From: Lomentospora prolificans
Taxonomy: Eukaryota > Ascomycota > Sordariomycetes > Microascales > Microascaceae
Assembly: GCA_029532625.1 (NCBI GenBank)
Contig: JARFXM010000003.1
Location: forward strand, 4,588,001 to 4,652,000
Reading direction: 5' to 3'
DNA: 64,000 nucleotides
In this document: positions 33,465 through 45,600 of the stretch, in pieces
How the letters are laid out: every line of letters starts with the position of its first letter
Numbering within the stretch: the first letter of the stretch is position 1
The notes under the pieces: generated by a model
The model's input: only the letters and a program-made list of their open reading frames with translations
What the model was told of the DNA's origin: nothing
The model's database searches: none
Made by a program: the position numbers and the translations under genes

Positions 33465-34713
33465 TTCTTGGGGAATCGGAGGTAGGTCGGATTGAGGCCT
33501 TGGGAAGAACTCTTAATACAACAGGGCTTCGGTGGCGGTGTGTTGTTCTCGGCCACATCGAATTTCACAATATAACAAGTCGGCCTGAAATGTTTTGGAA
33601 TTCAATCTAGGTATAAGCTGGGGGGAGTATACGGAAGGATGTGTTGTGGCAGTATTTGACTATCCAGTCTTTGAAGACCCATCGGTTTGCTTCCTACTGA
33701 CGTGTTCCGCATGAAAAGGCTCAAAACTTGTATCTTGCGCAAGAATTAGACATAATCAATCACTACTCCCGGTCCCCATTGCCGATGTCGTGAAGAATCC
33801 GACGTGAGCCTAAATTGACGTGTTTCGCGGGGGTCGGCTTCATCAAAGCGGACGGTCCTGCCGAAAGATACGCTTCATCGATCGGAAGGAAACCCACTCT
33901 GTCCTCGCATTTCCGCGGCAGGGAAACTCGGTAGATAAGATATATACATATATATATCTATATAGACGCAGATGGCAGTTTACAGGTCAGATATGGATCA
34001 AAAGTCCTTCTTATCAGCAGCTCTGGAAAGCGGGCGTAGAAATGAGCAAAAAGGGTGTCGAGTTCTGGAGAAAGAAATCGAGCAACGAGGACATCTCCGC
34101 GGAGGGACACGGAGATAGATATATTCCTACGTATAACGGTCTACGGATGCCCATCCTTATCAAGGACCCACTGCTCCTCCTTATCGTCATCAATATTATC
34201 GCTGGGCCGATTTGGCTTGAAGTTCCATCCAAGCTTTAACCCTACCGTGGACGAAGCGGACGCTTATCAGCGCAGATCAGGAGATGGCCGCTTATTGGTT
34301 ACACCGCCGCCGGCAGTGGCTTCCGACCAATCATATCGCATCAAAGCGAGCCGCGCTATCAACGACCAATCTTGAGAATCGACAGATCACGACAAGGATG
34401 CCGGATATCCAGCTTAGACGATGCAAGCTGGCATGTTCCGCAAGGATGCGGGTTAACGTTCTCCAGCGGCCATCGGGTAGAGCCGCGACGTACAGGGATC
34501 AATGGCACGCACTCTTGACTTGTGAACCTTTGTTTTTTTTTTTCTAACGCCACTATATAGTCAAGGTATTATAGAGTCGGAGGTTGGTTTATTATAGAGA
34601 GTCCCCTGTCGTCTGAAGCTCCAATGTCCCTGCGGTCGCACGTGTATTGAGGCTATCGGGTGTATTTTTGTTATTGCATGTTAGGTCTACCTGACAGAAG
34701 CCACCCCGACAAA
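33465..34713. promoter_or_regulatory. Shared niaD-niiA divergent promoter
   Basis: This bidirectional control region is about 1.25 kb. It contains a perfect CTCCGCGGAG palindrome (listed separately), which fits the NirA consensus CTCCGHGG of Aspergillus on both strands. A related CCGCGG core lies near 33913. GATA-factor (AreA-type) sites are dense: AGATAAG at 33933, and CTTATC at 34010, 34156, 34180 and 34263. A TATATA-rich run occupies about 33940-33962. The spacing resembles the A. nidulans niiA-niaD intergenic region. The open frames inside it have no domain features and are taken as chance. Confidence 0.85.
34095..34104. promoter_or_regulatory. Palindromic NirA-type site in niaD-niiA promoter
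   Basis: CTCCGCGGAG is a perfect 10-bp palindrome. It contains CTCCGCGG, a match to the NirA binding consensus CTCCGHGG, overlapping on both strands. It is flanked by GATA motifs on both sides, as expected for joint NirA/AreA control. Binding is inferred from the consensus. Confidence 0.75.
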
Positions 34714-37700
34714 ATGATCGAGCCGACGAGTGAGAGTACTTTGCAAAATGACCAACTTGCAAGCGACGGCACAGACAACGGTGCAAATGGTCATTCGAAT
34801 ACTCATACGAATGGTTATCATACAAACGGTGTTATTACTCCCCCAGAAGATGGATCTGAGGGGCATGTCAGAAAGCGCATTGTCGTGGTGGGCCTGGGCA
34901 TGGTCGCAATGGCATTCTTGTAAGTCTGCCAGCGGTCCCCTCTAGGAACCAGCGCCCAGATCTCTAATCTCTAGCTAACACGCGCGAACTCACAGAGAAA
35001 AATTGACAAAACTCGATGCGAAACGACGAGACTACGATATCACAGTCATTGGTGAAGAATCACATCTTGCATATAATCGTGTCGGATTATCGACCTTCTT
35101 TGAACACCGCCTAGTCGAGAATTTATACCTGAACCCTCGCGAATGGGTATGCCAGATGCTACTCCGCCCTCTGGGGTCAATGATACAACACGCTAACGCA
35201 CTTCAATAGTACACTTCTTTTGATGATGGCTGGCTTAGCTACCACCTCAACACTAAAGTCACAGAGATCGTCCCCGAAGCCAAATATGTCACGACATCCA
35301 ACGGCGACATGGTTCATTACGACATCCTGGTGCTGGCCACCGGATCCGATGCCGTTCTACCTCAATACACTCCCGGATACGATGCAAAGGGGGTGTTTGT
35401 GTACCGAACGATTGCCGATCTGGAGGCGCTCATAGAATTTTCATCGGCACGCAAGGGCTCGGTAGGAGTCGCTGTTGGCGGTGGCTTGCTTGGGCTTGAA
35501 GCTGCCAAGGCCATGATGGATCTTGAAGCCTTCTCGTCGGTGAAGATTATTGACCGCAATGAGTATTTATTAGCGCGGCAATTGGATTCCGACGCAGGGC
35601 ACCTCGTCACTGAAAAGGTGCGAGAACTGGGTCTCGATGTCAAGCATAAAAAGCGAATCGCCACTGTTGACGTGGACAGCTGTAACAACGTTACAGGCGT
35701 CACTTTTGAGGATGGCGAGACAATAGATTGCAGTTGTGTTTGTTTTGCGGTAAGCTGACTTTCAAAACTTCAAAATGCCATGAAGCTAACGCGATGCAAG
35801 ATTGGCGTGAGGCCAAGAGATGATCTGGCCGACCGCGCTGGCATTCAAACCGGGCCTCGCACCGGCGGGTTCGTTGTCGGAGAGGAGTAAGTAATGGCCC
35901 TTGGCCCATTGACGAATAGCCACAGTCCGGCTAACGGTAAATGCAGTCTGCAGACTTCGGTTCCCGACATTTACGCCATCGGCGACTGCTCATGCTGGAA
36001 AGACCAGACTTTTGGCATCATCGCGCCGGGTGTTGAGATGGCCGACGTTCTCTCATTCAACCTTACGGAAGGCCGATTTCAAGAGCCGCGGAGATTCACC
36101 CGAATTGACCCTAGTACCAAACTAAAGCTCCTTGGAATTGATGTCGCTAGCTTTGGAGATTTCTTTGCTGACAGAGACGGCCCCGCGTTCACCAATGGTC
36201 TGAGGCGGACACTGCCTGGCGAACCGAAAGATTGCCATAGCGGAGCGCCTCCGGTGAAAGCACTCACGTACAAGGACCCTTTCGGTGCGGTGTACAAGAA
36301 GTACTTGTTCACGCTCGACGGCAAGTATGTGGTGGGAGGTATGATGATTGGAGACACCAACGACTACGCAAAATTGGCGCAAATGGTACGGAATAAAACT
36401 CCTTTGGAGGTGCCACCAAGCCAATTCATCCTTGGAAATAAAAGCGAGGCGGATCTGGATGGTTCTGATCTGTAAGTCTTTGCGTTTCCGGCTGTGCTTG
36501 TCCAGAAATTTTACTAAGACCGTACTCTTTAGCCCTGACGACACTCAAGTATGCTCATGCTATAACGTTACTAAAGGGGGTGTCGTGGGGGCCATCAAGT
36601 CCGGCGAATGCAAGAACTTAGCCGACGTGAAGTCACGCACTAAAGCAGGGACTGGGTGTGGAGGCTGTCTTCCGTTAGTCCAGAGTATTATCAACAGAAC
36701 CTTGAAGGACCTCGGACGGGAAGTCTCCAACCACTGTAAGTCTCCAAGTCAAATGCGAAAACAGTACGTACAGGGTTGAGCAGGCTAATAACACGACTTA
36801 GTGTGCTCACATTTCGCTCATTCTCGAGTCGATTTATACAACATTGTTGCCATCAAACAACTCAGGACTTTTGAAGATGTGATGCGAGAGGCTGGCCTAG
36901 ATGCCGAGTCCCTTGGTTGCGAGATCTGTAAACCAACCGTTGGCTCCATTTTCGCAAGTCTCTACAACGAGCATGTCATGTCAAAACGGCAGCATCATCT
37001 CCAAGATACGAATGACAGATTCCTAGCCAATATCCAGCGGAACGGGACCTTTTCGGTTGTTCCCAGAGTACCAGGGGGAGAAATTACCCCTTTCCAGTTG
37101 ATAACAATTGGTAAAGTTGCAGAGAAGCACAACCTGTACTGTAAGATTACTGGCGGCCAGCGAATCGACTTGTTCGGTGCGAAAAAGCAGGATCTGCTGG
37201 AGATTTGGCAGGAACTGGTTGATGCTGGAATGGAGAGCGGTCATGCATACGCAAAATCTTTGAGGACAGTCAAGAGCTGTGTCGGTTCCACGTGGTGCCG
37301 ATATGGAATTGGCGATAGTGTTGGGATGGCAATCCGGGTTGAGGAGCGATACAAGAGCCTCCGTGCGCCGCATAAGCTCAAGGGCGGTGTCTCCGGTTGC
37401 GTGCGAGAATGCGCCGAGGCGCAAAGCAAAGAGTAAGTGCGCCATATTTTGAAAAACAAAAGAAAAAAAAAAAGTGCTGTAAAAATCTAATCATTCCCCT
37501 AGTTTCGGCCTCATCGCCACAGAGAAAGGCTTCAACATTTTTGTCGGAGGCAATGGTGGTGCTAAACCTCGGCATGCCGAACTTCTGGCAAAAGACGTTC
37601 CACCAGAGGAGGTCATACCCATCCTGGACCGCTATCTCATATTTTACATCCGCACTGCCGATAGACTCCAGCGAACAGCTCGCTGGGTGGAGAATTTGCC

Positions 37701-38487
37701 GGGCGGTATCGACTACCTTCGTGAGGTAGTTGTTGACGACAAGCTTGGTATCGGTGCAAATATGGAAAAGCAGATGCAGGATCTCGTCGATAGCTACTTC
37801 TGCGAGTGGACCGAAATCCTAAAGGACCCTGAGCGGCAAAAGGCGTTCCGGCAATTTAACAATACCGAGGAAGAAGTAGAGACGGTAGAAATTATCACAG
37901 AGAGAGATCAACAAAGGCCGACATATTGGTCAAGCCAGCCCGCCCAAGAAGATTTCAAAGGTCACCAATGGTCCGAGTTGTCCTGGCAGCCACTGATCCA
38001 AGTGAGCCACTTTGATAACTTCCCTACCGCTCAGATCAAACGTGGGGACACGCAATTGGCGATCTTCAAGGTCAAGGGTGGTTATTACGCCTCACAGCAA
38101 ATGTGCCCCCACAAGCGCGCATTTATTCTGTCTGACGGTCTTATTGGAGAGACTGACGGGAAATACTGGGTTTCATGCCCGCATCATAAGAGGAACTTTG
38201 AGCTGAACGGCAGCGATGCGGGGAAGTGTTCTAATGACGATTCTATGAACATTGCGACCTTCCCGGTGGAGGAGCGGGAAGACGGCTGGATATATGTCAA
38301 ACTGCCACCCGTGGGGGAGCTTGATGAACTTTTGGGAACATCAAGATGGAAGACATTGAAAAAGGAGTCGTGTGATCCTTTTGAGAGAATGGATCAGAAG
38401 CTCGGCATCTCTGGGAAGGGAACGAGGGCTAGGAAGCCCCAGGACGTCATGAAACGGGCGGTTACCACCGCATCAGTCAACTGGTAA
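34714..38487 (+). CDS. niiA: Assimilatory nitrite reductase [NAD(P)H]
   Basis: It reduces nitrite to ammonium by six electrons using siroheme and an iron-sulfur cluster. Eight exons (34714-34919, 34996-35146, 35210-35749, 35801-35886, 35947-36471, 36533-36735, 36802-37432, 37503-38487) agree in phase and give 1108 residues, close to A. nidulans NiiA. The N-terminal FAD/NAD(P)H module has RIVVVGLGMVAMAFL, LATGSDAVLPQY, GVAVGGGLLGLEAAKAMMD and YAIGDC. The [2Fe-2S] segment has VCSCYNVTKG and GTGCGGCLP. The siroheme/4Fe-4S ligands are in SCVGSTWCRYG and GGVSGCVRECAEAQ. A C-terminal Rieske-like domain has MCPHKRAF and SCPHHKRNF. The Asn/His/Thr-rich N-terminal 45 residues are low-complexity. It is divergent from niaD and followed by nrtA on the same strand. 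Confidence 0.97.
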
Positions 38488-39673
38488 TGTATACATGGAG
38501 AATTTGATATTCGAGCTATCACTTGATATTCGAGCTATCTCAGCTATGATTAGAATGCGGCATCGGGAGTTCTGTAATCCCAACACCATCTGATATTGCC
38601 CTGTAAATGCAGCTGACGTGAAGCCTCTCTCAGCCGACGCAGGCCTGCCGATGTATCCGAAGCCGGCGGAAAATTGACGGGTCATAATGAAATTCACTGT
38701 GAAACACGGGCCGGGGTCGGGACGGGAAGAGCCAATGAAGATGGTGGTGGAGTGGCTTATCTTGATGGAAAAACACCTCGATCCTTGTTTGCCAATCCCC
38801 CTTTTCACATCCGGATCGGCCTGCTCATTCGGTGCCTGTATTTTGTGGGTCCTGTCAGCTGTATAGATTTGCGGGCGTTCTTTGTATTACTTGGCTATCT
38901 GTCGACAAGGAGTAATAGTGTTCCCGTCCTTTCAAGCTGGTCACATGACGTCGTGATAGATAAGGAGACTAGTCTCATTGGTGGTGACTTCCAGCCATAT
39001 CCGAGATCAGTCTTTATCTCTTAGGCCTCTTAGGGCTGATCACTACCGGCCGCAACGATGGCTCTCAAACCTGGCAAAGGGAAAGCCCATGCCCCTCTTG
39101 GCGGCAGTTACTCTGGAAGACCCATGTATATACTGCAAGACTTTCTGTGGCTGTGGACCTTATCAACCTTTGGCTCGCTAGTGTGGCCGACGCCCCTATC
39201 TTCATCCCCACACGTCGTCGCCGGATGGGCCCTTTGACCTTGCACTCTGTATGCAAGATAACATTGCCTTGTTTAGATATAAGGGCAGAAACGCCTTCTC
39301 CGCGGAGATGCCTAGGAGATGCTCTGTTTTCCTCGTTACTGCATTCGAGTCAACGGCCGTCGGACGGTGGTGGTACACAATTCCTGAGGCTCAATATTTG
39401 CGAGTGGTTGCAGGACGAAGACTTATCGTTTTTTTAGAGATATCTCTATCTCGAGCAATCCAAGGGTAGGCGCCTCTCGGTACGAGACAAACCAGTTCAT
39501 ACCAGGGCACCATGATAATCGACCGAATATATCTCTGGACGTTTCCGCTCATATCGACGATGGTGATCGAGGCAGGATAGCAAGCAGCCTTGGGATACCA
39601 GAATCGCCAATCAATTTTTTCTAGGTTCTAGGCAAGACAACTAGACACATACATACACACATAAACGCGCACA
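38488..39673. promoter_or_regulatory. niiA-nrtA intergenic region with NirA palindrome
   Basis: About 1.19 kb. The left end, the niiA 3' flank, has a short direct repeat (TTGATATTCGAGCTATC twice, 38503-38540). The right part is the nrtA promoter and includes CTCCGCGGAG at 39298, about 370 bp before the nrtA start. Short open frames near 39060-39470 show no family features and are not called. Confidence 0.7.
39298..39307. promoter_or_regulatory. Second palindromic NirA-type site, upstream of nrtA
   Basis: It is identical to the palindrome in the niaD-niiA promoter (CTCCGCGGAG) and fits CTCCGHGG on both strands. Its position about 370 bp before the nitrate transporter start suggests the transporter shares nitrate induction with the reductases. 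Confidence 0.7.
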
Positions 39674-41453
39674 ATGCTATCACAAAAATTGAGATACCTC
39701 GTCAACGCCCCAGAGGTCAACCCCTTGACCCGGAAGGCACGATCTATCCCAGTACTCAACCCCATTGACCGATATGGCCGCGTTTTCTTCTTCTCATGGT
39801 TAGGTTTCATGGTGGCGTTTCTGTCATGGTACGCCTTTCCGCCTCTGGTGAGTGGCCTGTTCTTCCGCTGGTTGGCTTTTATGATTCACCTTGTTCTTAT
39901 CTAACTCTGTTTCTCAGTTGACAATTAGCATACGAGATGATTTGCGAATGACGCAAGCAGATGTCGCCAACTCCAACATAGTTGCGCTCCTCGCAACGTA
40001 AGCCTTGCGCTATTCGGTTATAATTTCCTCTAGGCTAACACATTGTGTATAGTTTCCTTGTTCGCTTCGTTGCTGGTCCCCTTTGTGACCGATATGGGCC
40101 GCGCTATGTCTTTGCCGGCCTCCTCCTTATCGGCTCCATTCCGACAGCTCTCGCCACTACGGTCAAGAGCCCCGCGGGACTGATTGCCATTCGGTTCTTC
40201 GTGGGTATTTTGGGCGGCACATTTGTTCCTTGCCAAGTGTGGTGCACCGGTTTCTTCGACAAGAATGTAGTCGGAACCGCCAACGCATTAGCAGGAGGCT
40301 GGGGAAATGCTGGCGGCGGTATCACTTAGTAAGTCCTGGTGTCCACATCAAAAGAGACATTCTGCTAACCGACAAAGCTTCGTCATGCCTGCGCTGTTTG
40401 ATGCTCTTGTTCATTCGCAAGGCCTCACCCCTCATGTGGCGTGGCGAGTTTCGTTCGTCCTCCCCTTCGTTATAGTCACTGCAACTGCCGCGGGCATGCT
40501 CCTGCTCTGTGATGACACCCCAACCGGCAAGTGGTCTGAACGCCACCTTGTTATTGAAGGCGTGCCGCCAACCCCTCCTTCCGAGGTTGCAACCCTCCAC
40601 GTACACCACTGGAAAGAGAAGGAGAAAGACCCGGAAAACTCTCCTGCCGAGTCCATCAACCAGGGCCGCACCACAGATACCGCACTTTCTAGTGTCGAGT
40701 TGGTCGAAGCTCCTAGCTTCCGCAGGACCCTTGGGGTCATATTCTCGCTGCAGTCTCTTGCTTTAGCGGGCCCCTACGCTTGTTCATTCGGTACGTTGGC
40801 GATCACATGCGCGCATTGATATCCATGCACTAACACTGGTATCCAGGTGGTGAGCTGGCTATCAATTCCATCATTGGATCCTATTACTACAAGAACTTCC
40901 CGGATTTGGGACAAACCCTTTCTGGCCGCTGGGCTGCCATGTTTGGGCTATTGAACGTCTTGTTCCGGCCAGCTGGTGGGATGATTGGGGACGTCATCTA
41001 CCATTATACCGACTCTGTATGGTGCAAAAAGCTCTGGTTGAGTGTCCTGGGCATCATTATGGGTGTCTTTGAGTTGGCTATTGGCCTTTCGGATCCTCAT
41101 CAGAAATCGACCATGTTTGGTCTCGTGGCGGGACTTGCATTCTTCATGGACGCTTCGAACGGCGCCAGCTTTGCCGTCGTGCCCCATGTTCACCCCTCCG
41201 CCAATGGTACGCGCCATCCCATCATCCCATTTAAGATGTTAAGTGCTCCTTTACTGACATGTAGAATATAGGTGTCTTATCCGGTATGGTCGGAGCTACC
41301 GGAAACCTTGGTGGAGTCATATTTGCGGTGATTTTCAGGCATTATGGAAAGGCCTATCACACCGCTCTGTGGATTCTCGGAGTTATCAGCATCGCAGTAA
41401 ACATAGCTGTTGCTTGGATACCGCCCGTGCCCAAGGTCAGAGCTGGACTTTGA
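39674..41453 (+). CDS. nrtA: High-affinity nitrate transporter (NNP family, CrnA/NrtA-like)
   Basis: This is a plasma-membrane nitrate/nitrite porter of the MFS. Six exons (39674-39847, 39918-39997, 40053-40328, 40378-40790, 40847-41206, 41272-41453) give 494 residues with 12 expected helices. Hallmarks are the conserved arginines in FLVRFVAGPLCDRYGPR (TM2) and NVLFRPAGGMIGD (TM8), which bind nitrate in CrnA/NrtA. The two nitrate signatures are ALAGGWGNAGGG (TM5) and GMVGATGNLGG (TM11). The long hydrophilic loop between TM6 and TM7 (about residues 220-270) is typical of fungal members. It lies downstream of niiA, completing the nrtA-niiA-niaD arrangement known from Aspergillus, and its promoter has a NirA-type palindrome. 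No lesion was seen. Confidence 0.96.
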
Positions 41454-41686
41454 TTCGGTTTGCTTTCACACAAGGGTTTAACTTTTAGAGCAAAAACGAT
41501 CGAGGATGGACGAATGACAGGGGAGTTTTGCTTTTTATCAAGGATATTGTTACCGGAGATTTTACACATTTACAGAAAGTTTCAAAATTCATGCAAGACA
41601 AACCAATCCCATGTTTGACCCGTGTGAGCTCCATACGCCTCCGATGCAATGTGAAATGTGTGTGACTCCGTGAGCGAACACGACAA

Positions 41687-42644
41687 CTACGAGGCCGGAG
41701 TCGCCGGTTTATCGTCCGTGACCTTTAACGATTCTATGCCGTTCGAAACCCCCGTGAAGGGGCACACACCCGTCGTCGGAGGCAAGTCGGCAAGCTCATC
41801 GTCGTCAAGGATCTTTTTACCGTGCAAATAGCCCTCCTTCTCAACGACAACTTCGGCGTTGTCCTTGACGTACTCTGCCCCGTCCCGGACGTGCCACTTC
41901 GCCATCAGGTCGTTCTGGATCCAGATAACCTTGCCAATGGCCTTGACGAGAGCCACTTTTCGTTGCATGTGGAGGCGAGGATGACATAGGATCGCCTCGG
42001 TGAGAATATCCTGGATGAAGGAGAGACAGGCGCCAAGGTGGATGTACTCGACGTGGAGTGGATGGGCGCGGCCGAGACCGACATGCATCATACTATTATT
42101 AATCAACCAAATTAGTATCTGGCATCCAGCTAAAATCACCGGAGATCAAACAACATACCCGACTTTATCAAGGTATTCCCAGAATTCCATCTTGGACGGA
42201 TCCGTGCACAGTTTATTCAGGTACGCTCTCAGGAACATTTTCCGGTGGAGGATCTGAGGGCTGTTCTCATCAGGCTGCTCATCGAGAGGGCCTTCGAAAC
42301 TGGTACTCCGCGTCGTGAATGCGCGTGCAGTGATATCGTACGAAAGCAACTTCTTGTAGACGATATTGACAACGGCAGGGATGAGCGCTTTTACGTATTT
42401 CGAACCAGTAATGAGCGCATCGATATCGGCTATTATTATGATATTACAGCGTTAGCCTGGGAATGGGTATATGTCTCTTTCACGAAGGAGACTAACTGCT
42501 GTTAAAGTCGAGGAAGCTGTGGAGGTACTTAATCCTGGCCTCGAGGTTTGTGTAGAGATCTTCGCGATCAATGTGGCTAATGTGACGAGTGCGTACAGCA
42601 GGCTTCGCGGCCAGCTTGGGCGCCGTAAAAGTCTCGCCCGTCAT
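41687..42644 (-). CDS. Protoglobin-domain (globin-sensor) protein
   Basis: This is a heme-binding protoglobin-type protein of the globin-coupled-sensor superfamily, in a free-standing fungal form. Three exons (minus strand 42644-42497, 42429-42159, 42092-41687) give 274 residues. The segment HISHIDREDLYTNLEARIKY starts the domain. It is followed by ITGSKYVKALIPAVVNIVYK, then RKMFLRAYLNKL and EFWEYLDKVG. After the second intron MMHVGLGRAHPLHVEYIHLG contains candidate proximal histidines. The last 60 residues are a charged tail with HGKKILDDDELADLPP. No signalling output domain is attached. It is convergent with nrtA, with 233 bp between stops. A role in binding O2 or NO beside nitrate assimilation is attractive but inferred. 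Confidence 0.85.
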
Positions 42645-45600
42645 TGTGGTGGTTGTTGCTGTTTTCGGGGGGGAAAGTCGTTGCGACGAGGGTGGGAGAA
42701 GCTGTGACGTTGAATAATACTCTTATTATCGTGTTTTGTTTCCAAGTTGGTATAAGTCATCCAGGGACCAAAACTGGCGTCGTGTTGTGTCCAGGAGATA
42801 TAATTAAAGCGCCGAAGTTTCCAGTGCTGCAACGGCCGAAACAAGTCCCACGAAAAAAACATGGGCCCCATGCTTCTCTTTAATACGAACTCCCATTACC
42901 GTTGGAAAGACGTCATCTTCATTTTCCCGATGTTCCTCACGAGAAATATCGCAAAATATCAGGCGCGCTGCTCCATGGGCTGATTTCATGAGGCCATGGC
43001 GTGGTCACACTCCACCACGCCTAACATAACAATACCGGCTTCGCCCGATTCTTGTGTTCAGCTGGCCAACTTCCGGGCTTCGCCAGCCAGCGGAGGACCG
43101 GCCAGCGGAGGACCGGCCAGCGTGGTGGAAGGATTACAGGGGTTCGACAAATGGCAGCAATTCGATTGGGCTGGCAGAGTGGAACTGCCAGGGCTTCTGT
43201 CAGGGCTGCTGCCAGGCGTGGCTAAATCCGGAATAGGTTGGAGGAGAAATCGGATGATAGTGTGGGGCTAGGCAAATTACAACAATCCAGTGGGTGCGTG
43301 CCTGTCTCGTGGCGTTGCCTGGCCATGGAAGACTCCATCGAACAATCGAACGCCAAGGAAGTGACATGTACAAATCGGCCCGCGTCGACAATGCGAGTGT
43401 CCCCTGGCCAGGCAGTGATGAAAGCTAAATCACACGGAATTATACAGATTGCTTCCAACCTTATTTTCCCCGCAGCTGCGTGATATCCTTCCCTGGACTA
43501 CTCGGAGGGAGGATCTCTCTTGCCAATACCCCAAGTAACTAATAATAGCTATAGAGAGTGGATTAGCAAGAAAGCGCTGTGGGGAGGTATAATGTCCGGC
43601 TGGCCAAGATCAACTGAAGAATCGGCATTTGGAGCATGCCATGGTAGCAGCAGTAGGGGTATGTGATACCGAACACTGTCGCCCTTTGCAGAGTCGATCT
43701 CCAGTCTCAGCCAACGCCTTTGTGGATTCCGACGATAAGGTCCGTCCCCAGCAGAAGTGTCACGGTGTCGGTTCCAGTTGATACGTACATAATAATAATA
43801 CCATTGAGCTGGATTTGTAGTCCCACATATCATACATCGCGGGCGCCTGGCCTTCGGACCGTCCTAGTTTCTTACTAGTAGGCTCTCTGGGGCAGGGGTT
43901 CGCCGGTGTAACGAACCATAACAGTCACATTACTATTACTGTGAAAGCGGAACTGCTCAGTCATACGGCCTGGTCCCGCATCCGCATTAAACCTTTGCAG
44001 CATCTGACCGGGATGTTTGGCCCATCTGCTTTGAGCTCCTTAAGCTTCGCAAACTACATCAGGGCAGCGGCGTTGTAAAGTAGGCCCGAGAGGTAATAGA
44101 CAGATATCTGAAATCCTGTTCCACCCGCGATGTAGCTGTGGGTGAAAGAAAGATAGCAAGTCAATGAATGACATCTTCGCACGTGCGCTTTAGAAGCGCG
44201 TCCCTATGCGTGACAAGGGCCTTAAAAAATTGGGGACGTCATGGCCATGCAAGCAACTTCCGCGGGAGATACACCGTGGTGAGTTTTGGTCATCGTAGAA
44301 CCTGATTCGCTAGTTTCAGCGTTGCACTCGGGCTTCTCGGCACTCTTTAATATGTCCCTGAGGCTTACATACGAGCGCACGCTACGACTAGTCGGCTTTC
44401 GGCGAACCTTAACGTATATACACTTTATTACACGGCGGCCCCAGCGAGTATAGTTAATGGTTGCTGGTGACACTGTCCGAGCTGTCGACTTTATTATGGC
44501 TATTGGCAAACTCGAGAATCGAAATGGAGGAGGAAATCTGCGGTTTTAACTATTCAGATGTTGTTTTACGATGATCCGGGTCCATTGATCTATCGGCTAA
44601 TGGCTGGTTAGAATGAGCGGCGGCCCTGACCCGGATGTTGGGCTAAGTCCAATCTAAAGAGACAAGAGAGTGGCGCCGATAGGGTAAGCGTACGGCGCTC
44701 GGGTAACCCTGGTGGCTCGCCTGCGTACCGAGCGGATCAAGATGCGTCGTGAACTTGGGTTGAGGCTCAACTACACTGCATATGGGCAGCCATGACCCGC
44801 GTTTTGAAATTAGCCTTCCTAACCCGCCGCTAGGATCGAGTTGGAAGAATGCAGAGCTACCATCTCGTCCGCCTGTTACGGCCCGATAAGAGCGATGCAA
44901 TGAGATTAGGGAGCACACTTGTTTATCATACGTGAACCAGGTGTGACACGTCTTTCGTTGGCCGTACGCAGGAACCGTCCCGGTAATGAAGCAAGAAAGG
45001 GCAAGAAAGGGTCCGGTGTGGTTGGTCTGACAAAAAAACAAGCGTCAGGGAACCGGGCATAACGCAAGGGGCTTCTCAATATTAAGCATATTACACCACT
45101 GCATGCGTTGACCCCCTCTTCCTAGCTTAACCGAACCAGCCGATCAACAATCCGGAAAGCTTTTGAAGAGGATGATGAGGTGATGGCGGGAAGCTGGAAC
45201 CAAGCTTGAAGATGGATTTTACGGGAGGCGCAGCAAGGTAATATTTTAGGAGGAGGACCCGGCTGAAATCCCGTGTTCTCCACCGCAGTCCGGTTCCCGG
45301 CGAAGCATTGCGCCGCATCATTTGGTCGTGTCACCTCTCTCTTGGAATCGGCCAGAGTGCTCCCAACGCCGGGTTCTCTGCGCCGATCAGTCGGAGCCTT
45401 GTGCCGATTGTCACGACTGCATTGTCAAAATTAATCGTCACTGGATTCATTATTACCAGACCTTTCTATAAATAGGACTAGCTGCATGATTCATCGAAAT
45501 GAAGAGATCCTGACCGTCAGGTGGTCCTGCATTGCCTGGCTGCAGGTGAAAACTGCTGAGGTTCTGAGGTTCGAGCGGGAGATAGACGAATGATGAAGCA

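Noticed and set aside
33820..34375. Two overlapping open frames of over 100 codons in the niaD-niiA promoter
   Set aside because: They have no domain-like sequence, they overlap the regulatory palindrome and GATA sites, and intergenic chance frames of this size are expected.
39058..39470. Possible small gene between niiA and nrtA
   Set aside because: The frames are short, cannot be spliced into a recognisable product, and overlap the nrtA promoter palindrome.
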